NCBI RefSeq assembly: GCF_049747295.1
Contig: NZ_JBMHJM010000001.1
Span: 1,364,001 to 1,428,000 of the forward strand
Direction of reading: 5' to 3'
DNA length: 64,000 bases
Source: Afipia sp049747295
GTDB taxonomy: Bacteria; Pseudomonadota; Alphaproteobacteria; Rhizobiales; Xanthobacteraceae
Shown here: positions 9,297 to 17,697 of the stretch, piece by piece
Layout of the letters: every line of letters begins with the position of its first letter
How positions within the stretch are numbered: the stretch's first letter is position 1
Translations under genes and position numbers: made by a program
The notes under the pieces: generated by a model
Seen by the model: only the letters and a program-made list of their open reading frames with translations
The model's database searches: none
Told to the model about the DNA's origin: nothing

Positions 9297-9878
9297 TCAT
9301 GTGAGCCCGAGCGCGTGCTCGCCCTCACCGATCCACCGCCTGACAGACCCATAGCCATCGAGATGAAAGCCGCCTTCATGTGCTGCACGCGTATAGGCCA
9401 GCAGGGATACATCGGCGAGCGAGAACATGTCGCCGATCAGAAATCGCGTTTTGTGCAGTTGATGTTCCATCAGGGCCAGGGCGGCGTAGCCTCGCTTGAC
9501 CTTCTCCGGATCAAGGTCGCCGAGGGACTTGCCGAGATAAACCATCTGGGCGCGGCAAACCGCAATATAAGGTTCGTGACTGTACTGCTCCCAGAACATC
9601 CATTCATCCATCTTGGCCGCGGCGTAGCTATCGGCGGGAATGAGACCGCTGCCGCGCGCAAGATATCTGATAATGGCATTGGACTGCGCGAGCGCACGGC
9701 CGTCGTCGAGTTCAATCACCGGCACCTGCCCGGCGCCGTTAAGCTTGAAAAACTCCGGCGTCCGGCTCTCGTTCCTCATGGTGTCGATGTCGACCCACGT
9801 ATACGGCAGCGCCAAATAGTCGCTGACCCACTTCACCTTGAGACAATTCCCTGAGTTCAAATCGCCGTAGATCTTCAT
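9297..9878 (-). CDS. Glutathione S-transferase family protein
   Basis: Started at the ATG at 9876-9878, which has a strong GGGAGG site, the protein is 193 residues. The thioredoxin-like N-domain (MKIYGDLNSGNCLKVKWV) carries the GQVPVIELDDG cis-proline motif and the QSNAIIRYL glutathione site; an all-helical C-domain follows with LADVSLLAYTRAAHEGGF. A Ser/Cys near residue 9-11 is the likely thiol-activating position. The open frame continues 25 codons upstream into a hairpin repeat and is not favoured. Related to the GST at 27334. Substrate unknown. Confidence 0.9.
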   Translation of the reverse strand: MKIYGDLNSGNCLKVKWVSDYLALPYTWVDIDTMRNESRTPEFFKLNGAGQVPVIELDDGRALAQSNAIIRYLARGSGLIPADSYAAAKMDEWMFWEQYSHEPYIAVCRAQMVYLGKSLGDLDPEKVKRGYAALALMEHQLHKTRFLIGDMFSLADVSLLAYTRAAHEGGFHLDGYGSVRRWIGEGEHALGLT

Positions 9879-9910
9879 GACGGCCTCCCTCATTGAAACC
9901 TCAGATTTGA

Positions 9911-9984
9911 TGGTGTCCTTTCGTCTCCGAATAACCGTGCGAGCGCGCATCAAATGGGGCGGTTATTCGGAGACGAGACACTAG
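9911..9984. repeat. CTAG-family hairpin, single copy with leftover linker
   Basis: Arms GTCTCCGAATAACCG (9923-9937) and its exact complement (9960-9974) form the inner stem. The right end is CACTAG and the left end a decayed TGGTGTC. A 3-nt bulge sits on the left arm. The 13 nt before the left end (AACCTCAGATTTG) resemble the linker of the paired elements, so the missing partner was probably to the left, where the GST start now lies. Confidence 0.8.
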
Positions 9985-9998
9985 CCCAACAGGCAAAA

Positions 9999-10023
9999 CG
10001 GCCCCTGTCAACGACAGAGGCCG
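9999..10023 (-). terminator. Terminator of the outer-membrane protein gene at 10052
   Basis: A hairpin of 11-nt arms (CGGCCTCTGTC on the minus strand, one mismatch) with a GTT loop is followed on the minus strand by TTTTGCCTG. It lies 28 bp past the stop of the barrel gene. Confidence 0.75.
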
Positions 10024-10051
10024 CAAAAAGGAATTTCAGGTCAGGCGCTGA

Positions 10052-10873
10052 TCAGAATCTGTAGCCCAGTCCCGCGCGTACGGTATTGATGCTGGTGTCG
10101 ACCGGTCCGACGAATTTCAGATATTCCCACTCGCCGCGCACAAAGACATTCCCGAACAACATGACGTCGAGACCCAGACCCGCAGCGTAGCCGTAGATGA
10201 AGCGGCCACTTTGTCCGGTCGTCTGGGATACTGAAAACGGAATGTTCTGAAAGCCGGGCGCAGCTGCAGGATTCACTTGTGTGCCCGAAATCGTAACTGA
10301 CTTGCTTACGTCTGCCTGCCCAAGTGAAACGCCGCCGAACGCGTATGGCAAGAAATTATTCCACGCCCAGCCGACACGACCTCTCACGGATCCCATATCC
10401 GTTATCTTGAATTGCGCGTTGGCTTGATAGGTTACATCGTTGGTGTAGCCATTCGAGGTGGAGAAAACTCGCCCCATGCTATCTGCATCAGCGCCACCAA
10501 AGTCGCCGTGCATATAGCTTGCTTCGACACCGATCACGATGTCATCCCACTGGAAGTTATATCCACCAAATGCTCCAAATCCATCGCCGCGTTGGGACTT
10601 CTTGCCCAACACCGGCCACGTCGAAACCTGACCTTCGGATTCGATTGCAGTTCCGGACATCAGCCGCGCAGCCATAGCGCTCGTCGTGCCGGAGAAATTC
10701 ATATCGGACGAACCGAGGCCACCTTGCGCACCGGCATAGAAGCCCCGCCAGTTTACGTAAGTGCTGGGCCCATCAATCAGGCTTCCGCGCAAGATCGGAA
10801 GATCGGGCATATCCGCAGCCTGTGCACTCTGCACGAGACCAGCCAATATCATCGTCACGGCGAGCCGACGCAT
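10052..10873 (-). CDS. Outer-membrane beta-barrel protein (Omp31/OmpA-like)
   Basis: Taken from the ATG at 10871-10873 (GGAG upstream), the protein is 273 residues. A Sec signal peptide ends near VQSAQA. After a short linker the barrel starts with the family hallmark WRGFYAGAQGGLG, and it closes with a terminal aromatic strand (TVRAGLGYRF), the BAM recognition signal. Alternating strands such as DIVIGVEASYMHGDFGG are typical of the OMP_b-brl group of rhizobial surface proteins. No OmpA peptidoglycan domain is present. It is a distant relative of the barrels at 11016 and 16615. Role probably structural. Confidence 0.88.
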   Translation of the reverse strand: MRRLAVTMILAGLVQSAQAADMPDLPILRGSLIDGPSTYVNWRGFYAGAQGGLGSSDMNFSGTTSAMAARLMSGTAIESEGQVSTWPVLGKKSQRGDGFGAFGGYNFQWDDIVIGVEASYMHGDFGGADADSMGRVFSTSNGYTNDVTYQANAQFKITDMGSVRGRVGWAWNNFLPYAFGGVSLGQADVSKSVTISGTQVNPAAAPGFQNIPFSVSQTTGQSGRFIYGYAAGLGLDVMLFGNVFVRGEWEYLKFVGPVDTSINTVRAGLGYRF

Positions 10874-10919
10874 CACAAGACTCCGTCACCAATACTTAAC
10901 TGTGTTTGATGATGCCGCG

Positions 10920-10936
10920 TTAACCCTAATTGTTCG
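10920..10936. promoter_or_regulatory. TTAACCCTAATT motif upstream of barrel gene
   Basis: TTAACCCTAATTGTTCG lies about 47 bp upstream of the 10873 start. Its first 12 bases recur exactly upstream of the next barrel gene (11952). A shared regulator is possible but unidentified. Confidence 0.35.
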
Positions 10937-10964
10937 TTAGCGCGATGCGTGTGGCGCAAAAGAA

Positions 10965-10988
10965 AACGGCGCGGAAATCCGCGCCGTT
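10965..10988 (-). terminator. Terminator of the outer-membrane protein gene at 11016
   Basis: Perfect 11-bp stem (AACGGCGCGGA and complement) with a 2-nt centre. On the minus strand it is followed by TTTTCTTTTG. It begins 28 bp after the stop codon. Confidence 0.88.
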
Positions 10989-11015
10989 GAACCAATTCCT
11001 GTCGATGGTATGCGA

Positions 11016-11855
11016 TCAACCCTTGCGGATGAGCGGCAGCATCGGTGGTGCATAGACAGGTGCCGGGTCAAGATTCCAGCGCACGCCGAACTTCAGATCA
11101 TGCGAAGTGAGGTGCTTGAACGTCATCGGATTATTGACCGAGCCAGGTCCATCGTACGGGCGAATATCGCCAGTGATGCCGTCACCCATATCAAGATAGC
11201 GATACGCCAATTCCAGCGTCAGACTTGGATTGACCTGATAAGCAAGACCAGCGTGCACCGCCCATGCGAAATTCCACTTCGACGCGGAGTCGGCATAAGC
11301 CGTGCTTGGGCCGGTACCCGGGCCACCAACCGTCAAACCCTGATCAGTGAAGTTCGAGATGTTAACCCGCGCCGTACCGACGCCAGCACCGATAAACGGT
11401 GTGATGCACCACCACGTGCCGAGATCGGCGTAGGCGTTGCCCATGATCAGCCATTCGGACTTGATCGCACGATAGGTGTCAGCTCCGTTGGCAATGACGC
11501 CGGCATTCGAGAACGTATTCAGATCGAGACCGTTGAAAGTCGAAGGTGCACGATACTCACCGGTGACGTCCACACGGAACCAGTTGTTGAACCGATAACC
11601 TGCACCGAGGCCAAAGATGCCGGCGCTATCGAACCCGAGGCGCTGATTTTGCGTAAGCAATGTCGAGTCCAGCGCATTCTCGAGGCGCTTGACCTGCTGA
11701 TTGCTGAATCCGATATCGCCGCGCAGATACCAACCTCCGAAGTCCTCGACAGGAGGCGGCGCATACGCCGGCGGCGGAGCGATGGGCATATCGGCGGCGA
11801 CGGCGGCCGTCGACATGGCGGACGCCGCAGCGGCGGCGAGAAGATACTTACGCAT
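11016..11855 (-). CDS. Outer-membrane beta-barrel protein
   Basis: From the ATG at 11853-11855 (AAGGA upstream) the protein is 279 residues: signal peptide MRKYLLAAAAASAMSTAAVA with cleavage near AVAA, a proline-rich linker (PIAPPPAYAPPPVED), then a barrel starting GGWYLRGDIGFS. Mid-barrel strands include GLGAGYRFNNWFRVDVTGEYR and LAYQVNPSLTLELAYRYLDMG. It ends LIRKG after KFGVRWNLD rather than in a terminal aromatic, which is unusual for a BAM substrate, although FGVRW may serve. An earlier in-frame start would add 32 non-signal residues and is rejected. Confidence 0.87.
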   Translation of the reverse strand: MRKYLLAAAAASAMSTAAVAADMPIAPPPAYAPPPVEDFGGWYLRGDIGFSNQQVKRLENALDSTLLTQNQRLGFDSAGIFGLGAGYRFNNWFRVDVTGEYRAPSTFNGLDLNTFSNAGVIANGADTYRAIKSEWLIMGNAYADLGTWWCITPFIGAGVGTARVNISNFTDQGLTVGGPGTGPSTAYADSASKWNFAWAVHAGLAYQVNPSLTLELAYRYLDMGDGITGDIRPYDGPGSVNNPMTFKHLTSHDLKFGVRWNLDPAPVYAPPMLPLIRKG

Positions 11856-11951
11856 TGATCGGTCCTTTCGTCCGGTGAGGCAGGACGACGCAAAAGGCCT
11901 CACACACAAAAACTTACGGAGCGACCATCGCACTAAATGTTTAAGCGGCAC

Positions 11952-11968
11952 TTAACCCTAATTCTTAA
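11952..11968. promoter_or_regulatory. TTAA-N9-TTAA motif upstream of barrel gene
   Basis: TTAACCCTAATTCTTAA lies about 97 bp before the 11855 start. It shares TTAACCCTAATT with the site at 10920. The 9-nt spacing differs from the TTAA-N7-TTAA of CtrA, so I do not assign a regulator. Confidence 0.35.
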
Positions 11969-12085
11969 CCGTGAATTTTAATCGGGCTTAAGCCAAGCAG
12001 TTAACAGCGCACTAACAGATGAGTCCGCGCGGACCGCCGTTGTAAAAAGCAGATCGAGTCAGGAACCTCAGCGCAAGCGATCGCA

Positions 12086-12111
12086 CGCGGCCTGCATCCA
12101 AGCAGGCCGCG
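12086..12111. terminator. GC-rich hairpin downstream of the MFS gene
   Basis: Perfect 10-bp stem CGCGGCCTGC with a 6-nt loop. It lies 25 bp beyond the stop of the minus-strand MFS gene. No T-run follows on either strand, so intrinsic termination is uncertain. Confidence 0.45.
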
Positions 12112-12135
12112 CGCGTTCGAAAAACGTCTGGAAGA

Positions 12136-13386
12136 TCAGAGTTTGCTGCGCTTCATCTGCGGCAGGAACACTGCGAGCAGGCCGATGGCCGGCAGGAAAG
12201 CGCACAGCTGATAAACGAAGTCGATGCCTTTGAGGTCGGCAACTTCTCCCAGCACCGCAGCGCCGACACCGCCGAAACCGAATGCCATGCCGTAGAACAA
12301 TCCGGAGATCATGCCGAGCCGATGCGGCATCAACTCCTGCGCATAGACGATTACAGCCGGCACCGCCGAGGACATGACGAACCCAACCAACATGCTCAAT
12401 ATCGCACTTCCCAGCAGACCGGCATGAGGCAACGCAAGCGTGAAGGGCAACGCACCGAGGATCGAAAACCAGATGACGTACTTTCGGCCGAACCGGTCAC
12501 CGAGCGGACCACCGAAGAACACGCCAACTGTACAGGCGCCGAGAAACAGGAACAGATAGATCTGCGCCGCCTGTGTCGTGACGGCGAACTTGTTCATCAA
12601 ATAGAACGTGTAATAGCTGCCGATGCTCGCCATGTAGAACGTCTTGGAAAACAGCAGCACCATAAGCACCACGAGCGCAATCTGCGTGCGCAATGGTGAC
12701 GGTCCGTCGGCATGACGCACGGCCTGCGCGGCCTTTCGCTTCACGATACGCGGCTTGTACCATCGACCGATGTAGATGAGGATCGCGATGGCAAGTGCAG
12801 CCGCCACGGAAAACAGTGAAATGGCCGGCTGGCCGAGCGGCACGATGATCGCCGCGGCAAGCACCGGTCCAATCGCAGTGCCGAGATTGCCGCCGACCTG
12901 AAACGTGGACTGCGCCATGCCGAAACGTCCGCCGGACGCCATGCGTGCGATGCGCGAGGCCTCGGGATGGAAGACGGCCGAGCCTGTGCCGACGAGCGCA
13001 GCCGAAAGCAGGATGACCCAGTAGTGATGCGCGAAGCCGAGGAGCAAAAGTCCTGCGAGCGTGAAACCCATCCCCAACGCAAGCGAGAATGGCTTTGGGT
13101 GTTTGTCGGTATAGGCGCCGACAAACGGCTGCAGCAGTGACGACGTAAACATGAAGGCCAGCGTGATCAGCCCGATCTGGCCGAAATCCAGCGCATAGTT
13201 TTCTTTCAGGATCGGATAAACCGCCTGGATCAGCGACTGCATCAGGTCGTTGAGCAGGTGTGAAACCGCGATCGCGCCGATGATCGTAAACGCCGGGCCG
13301 GCGGACGCCGGGCGTGGCGCATCCGTCCCGTCCACAACAATGGGCGCAACGAGGGTATCGTCGGCGAGAACAACAGGCTTATTCAC
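12136..13386 (-). CDS. MFS transporter, fosmidomycin-resistance (Fsr) type
   Basis: A 416-residue inner-membrane protein with about 12 spans. The segment AVSHLLNDLMQSLIQAVYPILKE followed by QIGLITLAFMFTSSLLQPFVG and TDKHPKPFSLALGM is characteristic of Fsr-like efflux proteins; FHPEASRIARMASGGRFG and GGPLGDRFGRKYV are further MFS motifs. Fsr in E. coli exports fosmidomycin, but the native substrate of this protein is unknown. The start is a GTG at 13384-13386. Its Shine-Dalgarno (AGGAAG) is formed by the outer end of a CTAG repeat that begins at 13398. Confidence 0.9.
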   Translation of the reverse strand: MNKPVVLADDTLVAPIVVDGTDAPRPASAGPAFTIIGAIAVSHLLNDLMQSLIQAVYPILKENYALDFGQIGLITLAFMFTSSLLQPFVGAYTDKHPKPFSLALGMGFTLAGLLLLGFAHHYWVILLSAALVGTGSAVFHPEASRIARMASGGRFGMAQSTFQVGGNLGTAIGPVLAAAIIVPLGQPAISLFSVAAALAIAILIYIGRWYKPRIVKRKAAQAVRHADGPSPLRTQIALVVLMVLLFSKTFYMASIGSYYTFYLMNKFAVTTQAAQIYLFLFLGACTVGVFFGGPLGDRFGRKYVIWFSILGALPFTLALPHAGLLGSAILSMLVGFVMSSAVPAVIVYAQELMPHRLGMISGLFYGMAFGFGGVGAAVLGEVADLKGIDFVYQLCAFLPAIGLLAVFLPQMKRSKL

Positions 13387-13397
13387 GAAAAAGCTTC

Positions 13398-13563
13398 CTA
13401 GTGGAGTGGATTTGACATTCGCGACCCACCTTGCAGCGAGTTCTGGAAGCGAATGTCAAATCCAGAACTTCACTAAAATCTTAGTGTTGCTAGTGTCCCT
13501 TATCTCCGAATAACCCTGCAACGCGCGGCAAAATGGGTCGGTTATCCGGAGGCAAGACTCTAG
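13398..13563. repeat. Paired CTAG-bounded hairpins with 13-nt linker
   Basis: Hairpin 1 (13398-13476) has inner stem TGGATTTGACATTCGC and ends CTAGTG and CACTAA. Linker AATCTTAGTGTTG occupies 13477-13489. Hairpin 2 (13490-13563) has an imperfect stem CTCCGAATAACC, similar to the one at 9911, and ends CTAG on both sides. Bulges of about 3 nt lie on the linker-side arms. The element fills the gap between glmM and the MFS gene. Confidence 0.85.
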
Positions 13564-13649
13564 GCACTCAGAAGTTGAATGCTTTTCAAATACGAACTCA
13601 GAGGCTCTGCCGCCAGTCGCAATTGACCATGGCAGCTTTGCCGGATTGG

Positions 13650-14996
13650 TCAGGCTGCGGCCGCAAGCCCCAGGGCCGAAACGATCATGTCGACGGCTTC
13701 CTCAACGAGGTCGCGATCGTCACCCTCGCCCATCACGCGGATCACAGGCTCGGTCCCTGAGGAACGCACCAGCAGACGGCCGCTGCCATTCAGCCGCTTC
13801 TCGGCGTCGAGAATGGCCGATTTGACCTCTGGATTGTCGAGCGGCTTGCCCGCTCGGTAGCGCACATTCTTGAGGATTTGCGGCAGCGCCTCGAAGCGGT
13901 GACACACTTCGGAGACCGGACGGCCCAGCCGCTGAACCACCGAGAGAATCTGTAACGCGGCGACAAAGCCGTCGCCGGTCGTGGTGAAGTCCGACAGAAT
14001 GATGTGTCCCGACGGCTCGCCGCCAAGATTATATCCATCCTTCAGCATGCGTTCGAGAACGTACCGGTCACCCACCGGCGTGCGCAGCAACGAGAGCCCT
14101 TGCCCCTCGAGGTAGCGTTCGAGGCCGAGGTTCGACATGACAGTTGCGACAATCCCCGGTTTGGCAAGGCGCCCATCGTCCTTCCAGCTCTGGGCAATGA
14201 CCGCAAGCAGCTGGTCGCCGTCGACGATATGGCCGCGTTCATCAGCGATGATCACGCGATCCGCATCGCCATCGAGCGCGATGCCGATATCGGCCCGCAT
14301 TTCGCGGACCTTTCGCGACAATGCCTCGGGCGCCGTAGACCCGCAGTCCTTGTTGATATTGAAACCATCGGGCTCGACCCCGATGGAAATGACGTCGGCG
14401 CCCAACTCCCACAGCGCTTCCGGTACCACCCGGTATGCAGCGCCGTTGGCGCAATCGACCACCACGCGCAGCCCATCAAGGCTCAAAGTGCGCGGCAGCG
14501 TGCGCTTGGCAAACTCGATGTAACGGTCATGAACGCCATCGATGCGGCGAGCGCGCCCCAGGCTTGCGCTTTGAGCGAGCCGCTTGTCGAGGTTTTCGTC
14601 CATCAGCTGTTCGATCTGATGCTCGACTTCGTCAGACAGCTTGAAGCCTTCCGGACCGAACAGCTTGATCCCGTTGTCATCGAAGAGATTGTGTGAGGCG
14701 GAAATCATCACGCCGAGATCGGCGCGCATTGATTTCGTCAGCATGGCAACTGCCGGTGTCGGCATCGGGCCAAGCAGCAGCACATCCATCCCGACCGAAG
14801 TGAAGCCGGCCACCATGGCATTTTCGATCATGTAACCTGACAACCGGGTGTCTTTGCCGATCACCACGCGGTGGCGATGGTCACCCCGCTGAAATACCAA
14901 TCCCGCGGCCTGGCCGACCTTCAGAGCCAGTTCAGGTGTGATCAAACCGTTGGCGCGGCCACGGATGCCGTCGGTGCCGAAATATTTGCGAGCCAT
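13650..14996 (-). CDS. glmM: Phosphoglucosamine mutase
   Basis: GlmM interconverts glucosamine-6-phosphate and glucosamine-1-phosphate on the way to UDP-GlcNAc for peptidoglycan and LPS. The 448-residue protein has the N-terminal signature KYFGTDGIRGRAN, the phosphoserine loop GVMISASHNLFDDNGIK, the metal site ALDGDADRVI, the sugar loop GEPSGHII, and the phosphate-binding RSSGTEPVIRVM near the end. Length is typical. It stands alone here with about 335 bp upstream; in many relatives it follows ftsH or folP, which are not present. Confidence 0.97.
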   Translation of the reverse strand: MARKYFGTDGIRGRANGLITPELALKVGQAAGLVFQRGDHRHRVVIGKDTRLSGYMIENAMVAGFTSVGMDVLLLGPMPTPAVAMLTKSMRADLGVMISASHNLFDDNGIKLFGPEGFKLSDEVEHQIEQLMDENLDKRLAQSASLGRARRIDGVHDRYIEFAKRTLPRTLSLDGLRVVVDCANGAAYRVVPEALWELGADVISIGVEPDGFNINKDCGSTAPEALSRKVREMRADIGIALDGDADRVIIADERGHIVDGDQLLAVIAQSWKDDGRLAKPGIVATVMSNLGLERYLEGQGLSLLRTPVGDRYVLERMLKDGYNLGGEPSGHIILSDFTTTGDGFVAALQILSVVQRLGRPVSEVCHRFEALPQILKNVRYRAGKPLDNPEVKSAILDAEKRLNGSGRLLVRSSGTEPVIRVMGEGDDRDLVEEAVDMIVSALGLAAAA

Positions 14997-15331
14997 TGTG
15001 TCCCCTGCTTCGCCAAGGCTCTGGAAACCTTCGTGTCCTGACGAGCGCCCCTAATCTAGCGCGGACCGCACTATAAAGCCTCCCATAGGCGAATTTCTTC
15101 AAAAAATATAATGAATCATTACTGCCGACCATCGGACTAATCGAGGATAACCGTTTGATTTTTCAGAAATTTTTATCGAATTCCACCAACTGGTGCCTGT
15201 GGATCATCCTTTCGCGTGATGGCCTTCGAATAACCGAACGGCGGACAGACCAACGCGATGAAACAATCCCCAAGAGTTCCGGCCGGTCCCTTGGTTTCCT
15301 GATGAGGATTTCGCGTCCGCCGACGACGGCG
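14997..15331. other. Intergenic region upstream of glmM
   Basis: 335 bp between glmM and the end of the AraC-family gene, both on the minus strand. An AT-rich stretch near 15095-15125 could hold the glmM promoter. I see no convincing gene, RNA or repeat. Confidence 0.5.
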
Positions 15332-16303
15332 CTACCCGCTCAAGCGAAATGACGTCGGGGACATATGGAAGCGCTTGCGAAAACAGCGATTGAAGTATGC
15401 GGCCTCACTGAAACCGCAGGCTTCGGCAATGTCGCCAATCGTCATCCGGTCGCACCGGTGATCTGCCAGCATGCGACATGCTCTTTGCAAACGAAGTTCT
15501 GTGACGCGCGGGACAAAGCTCATGCCGGTGTCCTGTAGCAGATCCTGAACATAGCGCGGCGACAGTCCGAGTTTTCCCGCGACTGAATCCAACGAAAAGC
15601 CGGCACCGGAAAATCCTGCATCGATCTCCGCCAGCACCGCCCGCAGGCGCGCCGCGCGCAACCCACGCATGCCGGCCAGTTCGCCTTCGTCATTGCTGGC
15701 GCCGATCGCGAGCGCAACGAGGCCAAGCACAGAATTGCCGATGTGTTCGGCCAAGGCGGACTCGCCGTTGGTCACTGTCTCGCCGCGCAGAAAATTCGCA
15801 TAGTTTCGCAGATGGCTCATCGCCTCGCTCTGCGGATTGAGCGGCGTTGCAACCAGATCCTCGACATTGCGCACGAGACCCCGCAAACGATCGCGCGGCA
15901 TGGTGAAAGCCATCCAGGAATGATCGTCACCGAATTGGCTCTCGCCAATCTCATAGTAATTCAAGAATGCCGCCATGCCGGGATATGCGAGCGTCTCGCG
16001 GCCCTGCTGGCGAATCAGGATCGGGGTTTCGCCGCGGTTGAAAACCAGGATCAACTCGTCTCGCGCATCCAGCGACACCTCATGCGCTGTGCGCCGGATG
16101 CGCGACAATGCTCCCTCGAACCATCCGGTTGCGACCGGTCCGAATTGCGTGCACTCCATATGCGCAGAAAATTCCCGATCTTGCGCACGCGCAAAATCGA
16201 GCAAGCCATATTGCGCTGAGTGAAGATCGCACCAGAGCGAGAAGCGTTGATCGTCATCCAAGCTGGGGGATAGTTGGTCGGATGAAAAGACGATTTTCCC
16301 CAT
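15332..16303 (-). CDS. AraC-family transcriptional regulator
   Basis: A 323-residue regulator from the ATG at 16301-16303. The N-terminal two-thirds is a cupin-like sensing domain of the AraC_binding_2 kind (LILVFNRGETPILIRQQGRE, YPGMAAFLNYYEIGESQF). The C-terminal 100 residues form two helix-turn-helices: SLDSVAGKLGLSPRYVQDLL, and MTIGDIAEACGFSEAAYFNRCFRKRF, with the usual closing MSPTSFR. The inducer is unknown. It is divergent from the barrel gene at 16615 across about 310 bp, which makes that gene a candidate target. Confidence 0.92.
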   Translation of the reverse strand: MGKIVFSSDQLSPSLDDDQRFSLWCDLHSAQYGLLDFARAQDREFSAHMECTQFGPVATGWFEGALSRIRRTAHEVSLDARDELILVFNRGETPILIRQQGRETLAYPGMAAFLNYYEIGESQFGDDHSWMAFTMPRDRLRGLVRNVEDLVATPLNPQSEAMSHLRNYANFLRGETVTNGESALAEHIGNSVLGLVALAIGASNDEGELAGMRGLRAARLRAVLAEIDAGFSGAGFSLDSVAGKLGLSPRYVQDLLQDTGMSFVPRVTELRLQRACRMLADHRCDRMTIGDIAEACGFSEAAYFNRCFRKRFHMSPTSFRLSG

Positions 16304-16614
16304 CACTCTGCTCTCGCGTGTTTCACGATGGACCTACATGCCGGGACGTTTTGCAACTGAGAAGCAAAATCTGCGGACGGTCACAGCGGCAATTTACCGC
16401 TAACCCGTTACCGCGCGCCGCCCATGCGCAAAAATCCAATTCGAATGCGCTTCTTTCCAATGACGCGTGTCAGGAAAAGCACAGGCGCGAGGAAACAGAA
16501 AATCAGTACGCGCGATTCCAAACCGGTTGCGCGAGCGGACAAACGCTCCACGACGGTTAGCCCCATTATGTCCGCCTGTTTCGCGTTATGCGATACGAAC
16601 TCAAAGGGCTGAAA
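16304..16614. other. Divergent promoter region, AraC gene and barrel gene
   Basis: About 311 bp separate the two divergent starts. Short open frames here have no ribosome sites and look like chance. No clear palindrome was found. Confidence 0.4.
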
Positions 16615-17316
16615 ATGGGAATGAGAAAGACCTTTCTGGCTGCGGCAGCTGCGATGATTTGTTCACTGTCCGGCGCCATGTCCGCGGCAGCTGCGGATCT
16701 CGCGACAGAGCGAAGAGCTTATCCGCCTCTTCCTCTGTTCACATGGACAGGGTTTTACGCCGGGATAAATGCCGGATACGCATTCGGAAATGCCGACACC
16801 ATTCTTCCGGCTGGCATCGCCCCACTGTCGTCCAGCTACGACGGTTTCATCGGCGGCGCGCAGATTGGCTACAATTGGCAACTTGGCGCGGCCGTTCTCG
16901 GTTTCGAAGCCGACATGCAATTTGCCGACGTCAAAGGTACGGAAATCATCACGGTGGTCAACGCCACTGCAACGAACACGTTGGAATGGTTCGGAACGGC
17001 GCGCGGTCGCGTCGGCTATGCGTTCGATCGCGTGTTACCATACGTGACAGGCGGCTTCGCCTTTGGCAGAAACGAATATGATTTCACGCTGATCCCAAGC
17101 GGCAATCCCGCGAAAGGGACCATCACGCATACCGGATGGACAATTGGCGGAGGTGTCGAGTTTGCCGTTCGCGACGCCTGGAGCGTGAAAGCCGAATACC
17201 TGCATGTCGATCTCGGGAGCCAGGACGGCGCGAGAGACATTTTGGTAACGGGTGAGGTGACCAGCTTCCACCCGAAGTTCGACCTTGTCCGCGCAGGATT
17301 GAACTATCGCTTCTGA
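16615..17316 (+). CDS. Outer-membrane beta-barrel protein
   Basis: From ATG 16615 the protein is 233 residues. Signal peptide MGMRKTFLAAAAAMICSLSGAMSAAAA is followed by a short linker and the family start FTWTGFYAGINAGYAFG. Barrel strands include GFIGGAQIGYNWQLG and TARGRVGYAFDRVLPYVTGGFAFG, and the chain ends FDLVRAGLNYRF, a proper BAM-type C-terminal signal. It resembles the heme-binding/Omp25-31 group of rhizobial surface proteins. A GGG ribosome site six bases upstream supports this start over the longer frame beginning at 16588. Confidence 0.88.
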   Translation: MGMRKTFLAAAAAMICSLSGAMSAAAADLATERRAYPPLPLFTWTGFYAGINAGYAFGNADTILPAGIAPLSSSYDGFIGGAQIGYNWQLGAAVLGFEADMQFADVKGTEIITVVNATATNTLEWFGTARGRVGYAFDRVLPYVTGGFAFGRNEYDFTLIPSGNPAKGTITHTGWTIGGGVEFAVRDAWSVKAEYLHVDLGSQDGARDILVTGEVTSFHPKFDLVRAGLNYRF

Positions 17317-17348
17317 GGGCCAGGGCCCTGTCTTAATCGCAACACAGC

Positions 17349-17383
17349 ACAATGGCGCCAGCCCAGAGGGAAGGCGCCATTGT
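17349..17383 (+). terminator. Hairpin downstream of the barrel gene
   Basis: Perfect 11-bp stem ACAATGGCGCC with a 13-nt loop, 32 bp past the stop codon. The T-run is weak (TGTCATTC), so termination is probable but not certain. Confidence 0.55.
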
Positions 17384-17448
17384 CATTCACGGACATAACC
17401 GAAACCAGGATCTCCGCTGCCCATTGGTGCGGCGCAGCATAACAATCC

Positions 17449-17637
17449 CTATCCCTTCCGCTTGACGTGTTGGTCATGTTTTGACGGAGGCGGTTGGGTC
17501 ACGTTGACGGGGTCCGAACCCGGGAAGGACTCCTCCAAACCCTTGTTCAAGGCCTCATCCAGCTTGTCCTTGTGGGACTTGGGCACCTTGTCGTCCGTGG
17601 TTTGATTATCTCTCGCCTTTGTGTCGACATCCGCCAT
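17449..17637 (-). CDS. Small hydrophilic SDPV-motif protein (copy 1)
   Basis: A 62-residue protein from the ATG at 17635-17637, preceded by AGGAGA. It is highly charged in the middle and carries LDEALNKGLEESFPGSDPVNV, then TQPPPSK. Small proteins with this F-P-x-S-D-P-V motif are widespread in Alphaproteobacteria; I know no function for them. It has a clear paralogue just upstream (17698-17871), and the two are probably cotranscribed. No signal peptide or membrane span. Confidence 0.75.
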   Translation of the reverse strand: MADVDTKARDNQTTDDKVPKSHKDKLDEALNKGLEESFPGSDPVNVTQPPPSKHDQHVKRKG

Positions 17638-17697
17638 CGTGCTCTCCTGCGTGGATTTGCAGGACAACGTTCAAGCCGACCCCGTGTTCCGGCCCTC

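Noticed and set aside
9980..9990. CTAG hairpins as simple rho-independent terminators
   Set aside because: None of the paired elements has a T-run after the stem, several are preceded by separate good terminators, and the mirrored linker layout is not explained by termination.
11952..11968. CtrA binding site
   Set aside because: Spacing between the TTAA halves is 9, not 7; the same applies to the site at 51651.
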